Positions 34,974 through 44,060 are shown, numbered from the stretch's first letter. The stretch is 64,000 bases of DNA from Ctenosaura bakeri (GCA_948474755.1 CAOLHI010001485.1:310001-374000); one strand, 5' to 3'. Numbers and translations: made by a program. Notes: generated by a model not told the origin, from the letters alone.

Positions 34974-35570
34974 TCACATGACAGAGCATTTGCCTTTCAG
35001 TTTATCCTTCTTCCGCTGCTGCTTCGATTTCTTACCATCCACCTGGAGACTTACACTTCTTCTCTTCTCCAGATTCAAGAGTTCTTGGAAAAGTTCTTGC
35101 ACGTTATGGTTCATTTTGGCCGATGTCTCCATGAAGGAGCATTTCCATTTGGTGGCAAGGACTTCTCCTTCACTGGCATCCACCTCTCGCTGGGTTTCAT
35201 CGCTCTTGTTTCCTACCAACATGATTGGGACCTTCTGGATGTCTCCTTTGATCTGACAGATCTGGTCATAAATTGGCTGGAGCTCTTCAATTGACTGCCT
35301 GCTGGTAACAGAGTACACCAACATGAATGCATGGCCCTTAGAGATTGATAGCCTCTGCATGGCAGGGAACTGGTGACTTCCAGTGGTGTCTGTGATCTGA
35401 AGGGTGCAGATGTTCTTGTCACAACTTATCACCTGGCGGTAGGTGTCTTCAACAGTTGGGATGTATGTTTCCCTGAAGGTTCCCCTTACAAAGCGAAGAA
35501 CCAGGGAACTCTTACCAACACCGGCGGCTCCAAACACAACCACTCTATAATCGTTGCTTTGTTCTGGCAT
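34974..35570 (-). CDS. DIRAS3: Di-Ras family small GTPase (DIRAS3-like)
   Basis: A complete 198-residue Ras-type GTPase at the plasma membrane. Known Di-Ras proteins act as brakes on Ras/MAPK growth signalling and promote autophagy. Motifs: G1 GAAGVGKS (14-21), switch-I Thr39, G3 DTTGS (61-65), G4 NKSD (121-124), G5 ETSAK (148-152), a Lys/Arg-rich tail (about 178-194) and the prenylation box CSVM (195-198). Ser65 replaces the catalytic Gln of Ras, the Di-Ras hallmark that leaves the protein largely GTP-bound. DIRAS3 is favoured over DIRAS2 by the Ala in the P-loop, NKSD, NVQELF and absence of the extra residue DIRAS2 has near 125-128. Unlike mammalian DIRAS3 it has no N-terminal extension. 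Some positions (DETQREVD) also fit DIRAS1. The ATG has A at -3 and an in-frame TGA (35582-35580) four codons upstream, which fixes the start. The coding region is one exon, as usual for this family, and shows no defect. Confidence 0.93.
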   Translation of the reverse strand: MPEQSNDYRVVVFGAAGVGKSSLVLRFVRGTFRETYIPTVEDTYRQVISCDKNICTLQITDTTGSHQFPAMQRLSISKGHAFMLVYSVTSRQSIEELQPIYDQICQIKGDIQKVPIMLVGNKSDETQREVDASEGEVLATKWKCSFMETSAKMNHNVQELFQELLNLEKRRSVSLQVDGKKSKQQRKKDKLKGKCSVM

Positions 35571-35636
35571 GTTTCTTGATCACCGGGGAGCCACAGAGGG
35601 GTCTTGAATGCTTACATACCCCTTTGGGGTACAGGC
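35571..35636 (-). other. 5' UTR part of the DIRAS coding exon, with 3' splice site
   Basis: On the minus strand a pyrimidine-rich stretch ends TTTCCTCAACAG, with the AG at 35638-35637, so the exon would begin at 35636. Together with the donor at 41320/41319 this predicts an intron of 5,683 bp wholly in the 5' UTR. Inference from splice-site sequence only. Confidence 0.55.
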
Positions 35637-35774
35637 CTGTTGAGGAAAGATAACAGCTTAGGTACAAAAAGAGGCTCCAACATCCAGTTGAATTTAACAA
35701 TTTTCCTTTCCCCAAACCTTCAGATGTGAACTTCTAAATTACCAACAAGCAGTAGATCAGCCTTCTCAATTAGT

Positions 35775-35880
35775 GCCTTCCAGATGTACTGGAGTACAAA
35801 TACCATCATCCCCAATGCCCAGGCTACCTGGAAATTAGAGGAGCTGTAGTCCAATCCATCAAGACAACATCAGGGAAGGC
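35775..35880. mobile_element. Decayed hAT-type repeat (ATGTTGTTGGACTACAACTCC family)
   Basis: TGCCTTCCAGATGTACTGGA at the left and GGAGCTGTAGTCCAATCCAT then ACAACATCAGGG at the right are inverted partners. The same motif pair is seen at 45005-45110 and 53036-53140. Confidence 0.5.
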
Positions 35881-36778
35881 TGCAGTAGACAGCTAGATAA
35901 ACCTCTGGATTCTAACTTAGCAGGCAGCATTTCTATTAGCAGTGAAATATCTAATTTTCTTGCAGCCAAATAGGCTCCTCCATCAGGAGAAAGAAGACTG
36001 TAATTGCCCATCAGAGTGGAGATCAGCCAGCCCTCTGTCCCCAAGCAACAGAGCACCCAAGCTTGTTGGCACCTGCCCAGGATCACCTTTTCCTATTTGC
36101 TCATCTCTGCAATCAGCTGTTTTCATTTTCTGCTTCTGGAGTGGGAGTGGGAGAAAGTTGCCTGCTAATCCCATGGGTCTGTTGCTTCCATTCTTCTGTT
36201 TTGTACACACGCCCACGCTGGCTCTCAAGAAGCAACAGGCACAGCAAACCAGCTGCATTACTCAGAATGATGGATACAAGTGAATACATAAAACACGAGT
36301 GTGTGCCTGCTGGCATCATCACAGCTGCAGGCAGGCAAGGAAAGCATTTACTTGTCTTGTAGCCTTTTCATCACCAGCCTCATTGTTTCCTCACTGAGGA
36401 AACAAAAAATGGACACAAGTTAACCTGTGGAGTGCTGTGACCTACACACAACCCAGGCTGTGAGACTGTGGAATTTTAACTGTTATTTTAATCACCCACT
36501 GTCTAAACTAGTTTTATTGCACATAGGAACTTGATTGCATGTAGAAGGAAGATAGTAATCTATACATGCATACTAAATGTCTCCGTTTTCTAGTTCCATA
36601 TACTCCTAAATCATGTCCCTCCACACAGAATGGACTAAAATTTAAAACTGGGGGGGGTGGGATAATGGATTCCAAGAAGGAGCATCTTGTCTGTCTGACT
36701 TGCAAGTCTCCAGCCTGTTGCAAAGAATCCAGTGGGCAAGTGTGGCACTCTAGATTTATTTTATTTTATTTTTTTGGT
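35881..36778. other. Intronic sequence without a recognised element
   Basis: Lies in the predicted first intron of the DIRAS gene. No coding frame with a recognisable domain. Confidence 0.4.
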
Positions 36779-36977
36779 ATTATAAATGGAACACCCATCA
36801 AACCATTCCCAACAGATGGCCATCCAGCCTCTGCTTAAGAAACTACTTTGTAGGTTTTTAAGCAGAGGCTGGATGGCCATCTGTTGGGAATGGTTTGATG
36901 GGTGTTCCTGCCTAGCAGGGGGTTGGACTCGATGGCCCCTGGGCCTCTTCCAACTCTATGATTCTATGATTATAAAT
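36779..36977 (+). mobile_element. Short CR1 insertion with an inverted 5' copy, flanked by 9-bp duplications
   Basis: ATTATAAAT occurs exactly at both edges (36779-36787 and 36969-36977). Between them, 36788-36838 and 36858-36908 are perfect 51-bp inverted copies of a CR1 3' region, separated by 19 nt. A normal CR1 3' end follows (GGTTGGACTCGATGGCCCCT, then CAACTCTATGATTCTATG). The perfect arms suggest recent insertion or gene conversion between arms. Confidence 0.9.
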
Positions 36978-37074
36978 CCCATAATCCCACTGGCTATGTG
37001 GACTAGGGCTTCCGGGAATTAGAGGGAAACCACAGATTGAGAGCTGTGCGTACCATTCCCTGAGCTAAATGATT

Positions 37075-37640
37075 ATTTATGTAAATATTTATATCCAGCC
37101 CTAAGATTCCCTGAGATTCAAAGATCAAATTAAAACAGTAATTACAAAAGTTTAAAAGATTTTTAAAATATATTAAATAGTTTTTCAATTTAAAACAGAC
37201 AGTTCAAAACCAGTCAAAACAATCTTGAAAGAAACATAAACATGTCTTGAAACATAAAACATGTATAGCCTGGATACAATCAGTTTGGCCTGAAGGTTTT
37301 AATAAAAAGCAGGTTTTAACTTGGTTATGGAATGATTCTAACATTGGTGCCAATTGGGGCCTCCAGAGGGTGGGAATTCCGCAGCTGGGGTGCCACCAAA
37401 GGACCTCTCCCATGTCCTCCCACAATGGATTTCCCCTACTACAAGACAGATCTTTTCTCAAGATCTGTATGAGGAATATGGGATCTGGGGTCCTCCTGAC
37501 TTTGATCAGGCCCAAGCAGAATGGCCAGTACTGAGTAGGATATCTATTTAAGTTACATCTAGAGGACTGATGGATCTTCACCCTGTTCTAAACTCTATGC
37601 CCAACCCAAAATAGAAACATCCTCTTGAAGTAGCTATCTA
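37075..37640 (-). mobile_element. L2-type LINE 3' region, minus strand
   Basis: TATTTATATCCAGCCCTAAG (the complement of an L2 tail) is followed by AAATTAAAACAG runs. Further on, GGGGCCTCCAGAGGGTGGGA and GCAGCTGGGGTGCCACCA are the antisense of the typical squamate L2 end of ORF2 and 3' UTR. No intact coding frame. Confidence 0.6.
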
Positions 37641-39117
37641 GATTCTATTCAGTTCACCTGATAATCACAGCACCTTGTAATTCAGCCCTAGGTAACCATC
37701 CTGTGCATTTTTACTTGGAGTACATGTCATTGAATTGAGGAGAACTTACTTCTGGACATAACATGGGATTATTTTCAGTGCACTTCCATGCTACTATTTG
37801 CCAATTAACCTATTGCTAGACTTGTCCAAAAGGGAGGGACTCTACTTCTACTTCCTTCAAGTCAGGAGATTTCAGGAGATTTTTAGACTTCATGGCAGTG
37901 AGCAGACTATCCTTCATCACCAATCATTATATTCAGAATTTTATTAGAAAGTTTTTCAGCAAACTGTACTGATAGATTTCCAACTAGTTTCATGATAAAT
38001 GTAATATCTGTAAATTTTTTGTACTAAAAATACAGATTATGGAAGCATCTAAGCTTCAATATTAACAAACCACATAAGCAAATCTCCCCATATTACAAAT
38101 CCAAAGCTGTCTCAAAGTTTTTCTGATTAGAGTTTCTTTTCAGTCTCCCCACTTACAATGTTTACTCACATGTCATTGAAGAAGCAATGATTTTGGAAAA
38201 GAAACTAGCAGCTATCTAAACTGAAGCACTGTTCATAGGATAGGAGAAGAAATCACCTGGACTGAGAAAGCAAGAATGATTGAAGAAACAGAATTGTTGC
38301 CAACTGCAGTTTGTCTTGCAGAGCTCCTGGGTCTTTTAACAGCCCCATAAGAGACAATTGAGCAGGTGAAGCTTATTATTATAGTCTCCACATGCTGGAG
38401 AAATTTCACCTGTTGAATGTTTTCTTCTCAGGCAGCTGTCAAAGATACAAAAGATCTGCTCATCCCCTTCAAAAGTTCCCAGGCTACTCAAGTGGTTTTT
38501 AGGGCTTCTGTATAAACCTACAGTAAGCCCATCTGTGGATACAGAAGCTAAATGTTGATGTCATTTTTATTCCTTTCTTCCCATGTTCTGGCAACTCCCT
38601 GTCTGGAACCATGGCCATAAGATTAGAGGCATGCTGGATCTAACCAGAGGCCCACTTAACTCAGCTTTCTGTTCCCGTAGTGGCTAATAAGATGCCTGTG
38701 AGACAGCCCATAAACAGGTGATGAATACAATGGCACCTTCCTACATATATTCCAGCAAGTGGCACTGAGAGGTGTGTTGATTCTGTTAATGGAGATAATA
38801 GATTGCTAACATTATACTTCTCACCAATAGCTTTATCCTCGATTAAGAGAATCCACCTGAGTCAGAAGATGTTGAACCAGGGTGCAAGGGACCAGGTAAG
38901 CCCAAATCCCAGCTTAGTCAATAACATGCTGGATAACACTGGCCAAGTCACACTTTCTAACACAGCATTCCACAGGGTAATGCCCATTAGATGTTTTGAG
39001 CTGTAACTCCAGTCATTGCTGGAGGTATGGAGAGTTGCAGTCCAACCTGTTTGGAGGGTGCCATGTTGGTGTCTGTTTTGAGAGCACTGAAAACTATTTG
39101 TCTGTCTAGTACAGGCA
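37641..39117. other. Intronic sequence without a recognised gene
   Basis: Lies in the predicted DIRAS first intron. Nothing recognisable on either strand apart from weak repeat-like patches. Confidence 0.35.
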
Positions 39118-39215
39118 AAGGGAGCTGTACCCCTCCAGATGTTGTCGGATGCATCCATCACTACTGGCAATGTTGACAGACAATCTGGGAGATGAAGTCC
39201 AAAACAGTACCAGTT
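39118..39215. mobile_element. Decayed hAT-type repeat piece
   Basis: TACCCCTCCAGATGTTGTCG and the opposing CAATCTGGGAGATGAAGTCC resemble the family at 53036-53140. Confidence 0.4.
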
Positions 39216-39228
39216 TTGAGGGAAGGAA

Positions 39229-39609
39229 AGCCAGCTTGGGATAATGGTTGAATGTGGGACTACAGCCATTTCCACACTAGCCTGTTATAGTGTCATTATT
39301 CCACTTTCAACATCCTATGGAATCCTGGGGTTTGCAGTTTAGGGAGGGGCCTTTAAGGCTCCTCCCTAAGCTGAAAACCCCAGGATTCCACAGGATGTTG
39401 AAAGTAAAATAATGGCACTATAATAGGCTAGTGTGGAAATACAACTCTGGAGACCAGGTTTCAAATCCCTGCTCAGCCTTAGAAAAGTCACATTCCCTCA
39501 GCCTCAGAGGAAGGCAAATGCAACCCTCCTCTGAACAAGTTCTGCCAAGTAAACCCTGTGGTAGGGTCACCAAAAGTTGGAAGTGACTTGAAGGCATAAA
39601 ACAACAACA
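39229..39609 (+). mobile_element. tRNA-derived SINE split by a fold-back MITE
   Basis: The SINE 5' end (AGCCAGCTTGGGATAATGGT, 39229-39263) continues at 39441 with AACTCTGGAGACCAGGTTTC and runs to the tail GACTTGAAGGCATAAAACAA. The gap is filled exactly by a fold-back MITE (39264-39440), showing the MITE inserted after the SINE. Confidence 0.8.
39264..39440. mobile_element. Fold-back MITE, copy 8 (complete), inside a SINE
   Basis: AGCCATTTCCACACTAGCCT at the left, AGGCTAGTGTGGAAAT at the right, with mirrored TATTCCACTTTCAACATCCT / AGGATGTTGAAAGTAAAATA. The inserted SINE context gives its true ends within a few bases. Confidence 0.85.
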
Positions 39610-40057
39610 TCCTATAGGGGAACAAACTTCCCCCCAGTGTGAACTAACCAAAAATATCAACTGTGCCACAGTGACTCTGGAATCAGAGGCAGAGGACTTT
39701 CTCCAACACTTACTCTCCTACCCACTTAACTGTTTGACAACTGAAACTGGAACCTCCTGTATACTAAGCAGGTGCTCTACTCCTGCAACCTAGACTTCTT
39801 CCTCAGTAAAGCAGGAGGACTCATCAGCTATGCCATCAGGGTATTCTGCTGAAAACAGAACAAATTCCAATGGCTAGTTAAATATTCCATGCTTCAGCCT
39901 TTTGTAACACAGAATTAAGTTTCACTGACGTGCCTGGGGATCTTCTTCCACATAGTTGTTGCTTAGGACTGCAATGTGATGGTGTTCACAGGCACACACA
40001 TTCTCCATCACTCATGCAGGCATTCCTGCTACTCAGAAATCTCTGTGTGTGTGTAAT

Positions 40058-40583
40058 TTAGAGCCAGTGTGGTCTGAGTGTTGGATCAGGAGCCTGGGAG
40101 ACTAGGCTATGGATCCCCACTCAGCCATTGAAACCCTCTGGATGACTTAGTGAGTTATACTCTCTCAGCCTCAGAGGAAGGCAATGGCAAACCTCTGATG
40201 AAATCTTGCCAAGAAGGCCCTGTGTTAGGATTGATATAAATCATAGAGTTGGAAGAGACCCCAGGGGCCATCCAGTCCAACCTCCAAAGCACTCCCAACA
40301 GATGGCCATCCAGCCTCTGTTTAAAAACCACCAAAGAAGGAGCCTCCACCACACTCTAAGGCAACATCTTCCACTGCCGACAGCTCTGGGTCAGGAAGTT
40401 CTTCCTGAGATTCAGGTGGAATCTCCTTTCCTGCAGCTTGAATCCATTGCTCCTTATCCTAGTCTCTGGAGCAGCAGAAAACAATCCTGCTCCCTCCTCA
40501 ACATGACAACCCTTCAAATATTTAAAGTGATTTAAAATATTAAATCAGTGTTGACCTGAAGGTACACGAAGACAACAACAACA
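40058..40583 (+). mobile_element. tRNA-derived SINE split by a CR1 insertion
   Basis: GAGCCAGTGTGGTCTGAGTG starts the SINE and GGCAATGGCAAACCTCTG is the body. At 40243 it is interrupted and resumes at about 40548 with TTGACCTGAAGGTACACGAA and an ACAACAACAAC tail. Confidence 0.8.
40237..40547 (-). mobile_element. CR1 LINE 3' fragment, minus strand, with 7-bp duplications, in a SINE
   Basis: TAAATCA flanks the insert on both sides (40237-40243 and 40541-40547). Inside, CATAGAGTTGGAAGAGACCC and CCAGTCCAACCTCCAAAGC are the antisense of the CR1 3' UTR. The rest is the antisense of the end of CR1 ORF2 (GGAAGTTCTTCCTGAGATTC). 5'-truncated as usual. Confidence 0.85.
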
Positions 40584-40596
40584 ACGTGTGATCTCA

Positions 40597-40670
40597 TCCA
40601 GGGTGGGGAAACCTATTGCCCTCCATAAATGGGACTCCAACTCCCATCAGACCCAGGCAAACTGGGCTAG
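40597..40670 (+). mobile_element. hAT-type repeat, left end fragment
   Basis: CAGGGTGGGGAAACCTATTG resembles the CAGGGGTGGGGAACCT terminus, followed by ACTCCAACTCCCATCAGACC. Ends against the CpG-rich promoter region. Confidence 0.5.
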
Positions 40671-40882
40671 CGTGATGCGGCGTTCAAGGATCTCTGGCGA
40701 GGCACAGGCTGCCCGTCCGGATCGGATCCGAAGTCCCTGCCCAGAGAGGAGAGGCACCGTAAGCGGCTCCTCCACAGCGTCGCCTCAGGCAGCTTCCCGT
40801 CGCAGTCCCATTTGGGAAAGACAAAACTCGCCCACGGATCCCTTCCACCGGCTCCTCCAAACAAGAGCAAAAGAACATCAAG

Positions 40883-41061
40883 GCCCTTTCCGCACGGCAC
40901 TCTTATAGCGCGATGATTCCACTTTCAACCTCCTAGGGAATCCTGGGGTTTGCAGCTTCGGGAGGGGCCGGCCGGCCCCTCCCGAAGCTGCAAACCCCAG
41001 GATTCCCTAGGAGGTTGAAAGTGGAATCATCGCGCTATAACAGCCTCGTGCGGAAAGGACC
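40883..41061. mobile_element. Fold-back MITE, copy 9: perfect CpG-rich palindrome beside the CpG island
   Basis: Bases 40903-40971 and 40972-41040 are exact reverse complements, 69 bp per arm with no spacer (centre GGGGCCGG|CCGGCCCC). The outer ends (GGCCCTTTCCGCACG / CGTGCGGAAAGGACC) match with few differences. It belongs to the same family as copies 2, 4, 8 and 11 but keeps CpGs (ATAGCGCGATGATTCC) where most other copies have TpG or CpA. It lies within about 260 bp of the predicted DIRAS exon 1. Confidence 0.95.
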
Positions 41062-41313
41062 CAAGTGTTCCTCCACCTCCGCCCTTCATCCCAGGTTCCG
41101 GGAAGCCAGCCGAGCCGACCTTCGAGGTGGCCCAAAAGGGCGAGGCACCATCGGAGCCCAAGGAAAACAAACGCGACACGGCGGCGGCGGCGGCAGCAGC
41201 CGCGCCGCGCCCGGGGAGCGCCTGCCTGGCGGGTCGGGCAGCCGAAGGGACGGCGCCCGTTTCCCCCTCCCGCCCGGAAACAGCCGCCCCCCTCCCGGCA
41301 CGGAGCCCCCGAT

Positions 41314-41322
41314 CTTTACCTC
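41314..41322 (-). other. Predicted 5' splice site of DIRAS exon 1
   Basis: The minus strand reads GAG|GTAAAG, with exon 1 ending at 41320. Five of the six intron bases fit the GTRAGT consensus. It lies inside the CpG island and pairs with the acceptor at 35638/35637. Confidence 0.6.
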
Positions 41323-41464
41323 GCGCTCCGGGGCTCCCGCACGCTCGCTCTCCCTGCCCGCCTGGCGTCGCCCGCGGAGGCGCTCCCGGGAAATCCGCCT
41401 CGCATCCTCGCGCCCGGCTCGGACCGGGCAGCCTCTCGCCCGGCGCGCCTGCCTTTCCGGTGTG

Positions 41465-41487
41465 CGCGGCGGCGGCGGCGGCGGCGG
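41465..41487. repeat. CGG/CCG trinucleotide run in the predicted first exon or promoter
   Basis: About seven GGC units in a row on the plus strand (CCG on the transcript strand). Such runs in 5' UTRs can be length-variable. Confidence 0.8.
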
Positions 41488-41742
41488 TTCCAGCGCTTCA
41501 AAACAGCTCCCGGGCGAGCCCTGCCCGCCCCCTTTGCCGGCGCGGCCCTGCGCAGGGAAAGGGGACGCGACGGAGAAGCCACCAGCCTCGCTGTGCTCTC
41601 TCCCTTCCCTGAAGGACTGGGTGATCTCATGGCACCAGCGCCGGAGTCAGCAGCGATCCTTGTGATTCTGATCAATTCCAAATGGACCGGCCGAACAGCA
41701 GAATGAAATCGCCATAGAGGGGAGCCCAAAAGTACAATATAT

Positions 41743-41902
41743 GGCCCTTTCCGCACTGGACCGTTATAGTGCTATTATTCCACTTTCAACATCCTGCGGA
41801 ATTGTGGGGTTTGCAGTTTAGGGTTAAAGGCCTTTGGGGAAAGATCCCATCGGATATTAAAAGTGGAATAATAGCACTATAACGGTCCAGTGCAGAAATG
41901 GC
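41743..41902. mobile_element. Fold-back MITE, copy 10 (complete)
   Basis: GGCCCTTTCCGCACTGGACC and GGTCCAGTGCAGAAATGGCT ends, with mirrored TATTATTCCACTTTCAACAT / AAAAGTGGAATAATAGCACT. Keeps some CpGs near the island. Confidence 0.85.
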
Positions 41903-42012
41903 TCAGCCAAAGTGACACCACTTGGAACATGTCACATCATCCCGCGGTATCACACTAGTTTCCTAAATGCTTCGACAGCACCAGAATCGCTGATGGTCAA
42001 AACTTCAGGCTG

Positions 42013-42208
42013 TGGCCTTTTCTGCACTACACTGTTTTAGTGCTATTATTCCACTTTCAACATCCTGTGGAATCCTGGGGTTTGCAGTTTAGGGAGGGGC
42101 CTTTAGAATGCTCCTCCAGAGAGCTCTTTGGCCTCAGTGAACTATAAACCCCAGAATTCCACAGGATGTTGAAAGTGGAATAATAGTGCTAGAACAGTGT
42201 AGTGCGGC
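42013..42208. mobile_element. Fold-back MITE, copy 11 (complete, long form)
   Basis: TGGCCTTTTCTGCACTACAC left, CAGTGTAGTGCGGCGA right. The central block (AGAGAGCTCTTTGGCCTCAG) is in the opposite order to copy 4, as expected for a palindromic element inserted the other way round. Confidence 0.85.
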
Positions 42209-42222
42209 GACACTGAGTAGAC

Positions 42223-43017
42223 CAGTGGTTCTCAACCTTCCTAATGCCGTGACCCCTTCATATAGTTCCTCATGTTGTGGTGACCCCCAACCATAAAATC
42301 ATTTTCGTTATTATTTATTTATTTATTTGTTAGCTAGTTAGTTAGTTATTTCCAACATCAAATAGATTGGAAACACTGCCCTAAATCACTGCTCTGGATA
42401 GACTTCTAATGTCTAAAAACTGGTAACCCTCCCCCCTTTTTTTAAGCACAGAAAGCATTAATCAATGCCAGAATTAAGGCAGTAGTTCTAGTTCTGAATG
42501 TTGGGTTTCCACAGTTCAAAAAGCCAGTCACTCCCAAAGGCAATGCCAAAACAGCCCACATTTTACACGAGGCGCAGGAGAAAAGGACAGGGAGAGAGGA
42601 AAGATGGCGGCGGCATAAGCAGACACGTTTTCTTTCACTCCCTCCCTTCCTCCCTCCCTTAAAGGGAGTGCGGACGCTGAACATACAAAAAGCGAGGAAT
42701 GCAAGACAGTCAAGGTGAAGAATACAACACGTGCATGTGGCAAGCGCCAAGGGTCCACGCACAACAAAAGTGAGAGGAGAAAGTCATCCTGGCTATTTCT
42801 GCACTAGACTGTTATAGCACTATTATTCCACTTTCACCATCCTATGGAATCCTGGGGTTTGCAGTTTGAACCCCAGCGCAGGGGTCTCAGAAGCACTGCT
42901 CCCATTGGCTGTGAAGCCACCTTCTTTTAAAGGGGGGCAGGATTGAGGAGCGGCGACCCCTGTGAAATGGTCGTTCGACCCCCAAAGGGGTTCCGACCCC
43001 CAGGTTGAGAACCACTG
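42223..43017. mobile_element. Non-autonomous hAT transposon with perfect 8-bp duplication
   Basis: Ends CAGTGGTTCTCAACCTTCCT (42223) and CAGGTTGAGAACCACTG (ending 43017) are inverted copies, flanked on both sides by GAGTAGAC (42215-42222 and 43018-43025), the 8-bp duplication of hAT insertion. The first about 90 bp (GTTGTGGTGACCCCCAACCA) and last about 65 bp (GGTCGTTCGACCCCCAAAGG) resemble, from memory, the rodent URR1-type hAT family. The interior includes sequence not of that family and half of a fold-back MITE (42791-42872). No transposase. Confidence 0.9.
42791..42872. mobile_element. Fold-back MITE, copy 12 (left half), within the hAT element
   Basis: GGCTATTTCTGCACTAGACT, then TATTATTCCACTTTCACCAT and TTTGCAGTTTGAACCCC, where homology ends. 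Confidence 0.75.
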
Positions 43018-43025
43018 GAGTAGAC

Positions 43026-43611
43026 AGTGAAACCTAGACAGCAACAACAGCAGCATCTGAATCTTGGGGTTATTTTTGTTTTTTTAACGTAAAAAGAAGA
43101 AGTTTTCTGTTAGGGCCCCCCCTCCCAAAAAGCGAAAGAAGAAAAGGCTTTCTTTGCCCGATCTACAGCTAAAGTTCTTGGTGTGGCTGTACTGAGAACA
43201 CACCCACACCCATAAATCTTATTCAGGATTTTTTTTTAAAGGGTGCGTTCTTTCTGCAAACATCTTAAATCTAAGGCTGGAAGGAGTGAAGTCTTTGTGT
43301 ATTTTCAGTATACAATTGACTAATGCACATACACAGTCGGGAAGTTGGACATTCTTGCCTTCAGTTTCTACGGTTCTTTATGTGTGCTGCACCTGTTGAA
43401 TTTCCACCTTGTCTTCTGGCTGCCAAAGGCAGCTGCATTGCACCACGGCACAGGATGAAAAAGTGGCAGTCTTCTTGTTTCAGAAGCTACTGACAGTAGA
43501 AACTAACAGTGTATGTGTGTGTACATGTACAAACACACATGCACACACAGAAAGGCTAACAAAGCATTTATTTTCCAGCGGGTTAGGAGCAATAGTCTGT
43601 TGGTAACAAAA
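43026..43611. other. Unassigned stretch with a TG/CA microsatellite
   Basis: Contains GTGTATGTGTGTGTAC and ACAAACACACATGCACACAC near 43510-43550. No gene recognised. Confidence 0.4.
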
Positions 43612-43702
43612 ACATCTGAGGGCCTTGTGGTGCTTCAAAGACTAACCCATTTATTAAGGGATTTGCTTTCATTGGCCACAACTTGCTCTATGAGATGCAT
43701 GC
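43612..43702 (-). repeat. Interspersed repeat with GGTGCCACAAGAC-type tail, minus strand
   Basis: GGGCCTTGTGGTGCTTCAAA then CATTGGCCACAACTTGC match the antisense of an amniote interspersed repeat tail (GAAAGCTT...AAGGTGCCACAAG). The plus-strand counterpart is at 50855-50948. Family name uncertain. Confidence 0.5.
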
Positions 43703-43862
43703 AGCATTGAGTTAGGATATATTCCCTCTCTCAGTATAGACACACAACTGGGAGTGCTGGAGAGTGGTAAGCAGTAAGGACAGAGGGAAAGGAAATGCAT
43801 AAAATTCAGTCAAGGATAGCAGTCGCCATTAATGAAACAGTAGTTGGTTGTAGTTGTGATCA

Positions 43863-44060
43863 TTTTTATTTTTGCTTTTACCCTGCCTTTTCCAAAAAAA
43901 ACTAAGACACAAGGTGGCTTGAAAATTAACACAATGGCAACACAGTTGAAACATGCAAGAAAGCAACACTAAAAAAGAAAAGTTTAAAAGAGACAATTAC
44001 CAAATGTTAAAAAGCAGTTTGAAAAACAGTACAATTAAAACAGCACAACATGCTTTTAAG
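43863..44060 (-). mobile_element. 3' tail of an L2-type LINE, minus strand
   Basis: TTTTACCCTGCCTTTTCCAA then CACAAGGTGGCTTGAAAATT and many ACAATTAAAACAGC-like runs match the antisense of L2 tails. Confidence 0.55.

Larger units (their letters stand above)
41064..41710 (-). promoter_or_regulatory. CpG island, likely DIRAS promoter and non-coding first exon
   Basis: Very GC-rich with dense CpGs, in strong contrast to the AT-rich surroundings, and with CCG/CGG runs (41180-41194 and 41465-41487). It is the only such island between 14 and 60 kb. A strong donor on the minus strand (41320/41319) leads toward the DIRAS exon. Several long frames on both strands here are artefacts of GC richness. No TATA box stands out, as usual for CpG-island promoters. 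The exact transcription start is unknown, and a divergent plus-strand transcript cannot be excluded. Confidence 0.7.

Noticed and set aside
38862..39275. A 137-codon minus-strand frame
   Set aside because: It overlaps a decayed hAT-type repeat and the start of a SINE; repeat-derived.
41015..41756. Several long overlapping frames (up to about 216 codons) on both strands in the CpG island
   Set aside because: They overlap each other in several frames, consist of Arg/Pro/Gly/Ala-rich low-complexity sequence and show no domain. GC-rich DNA lacks stop codons by chance.
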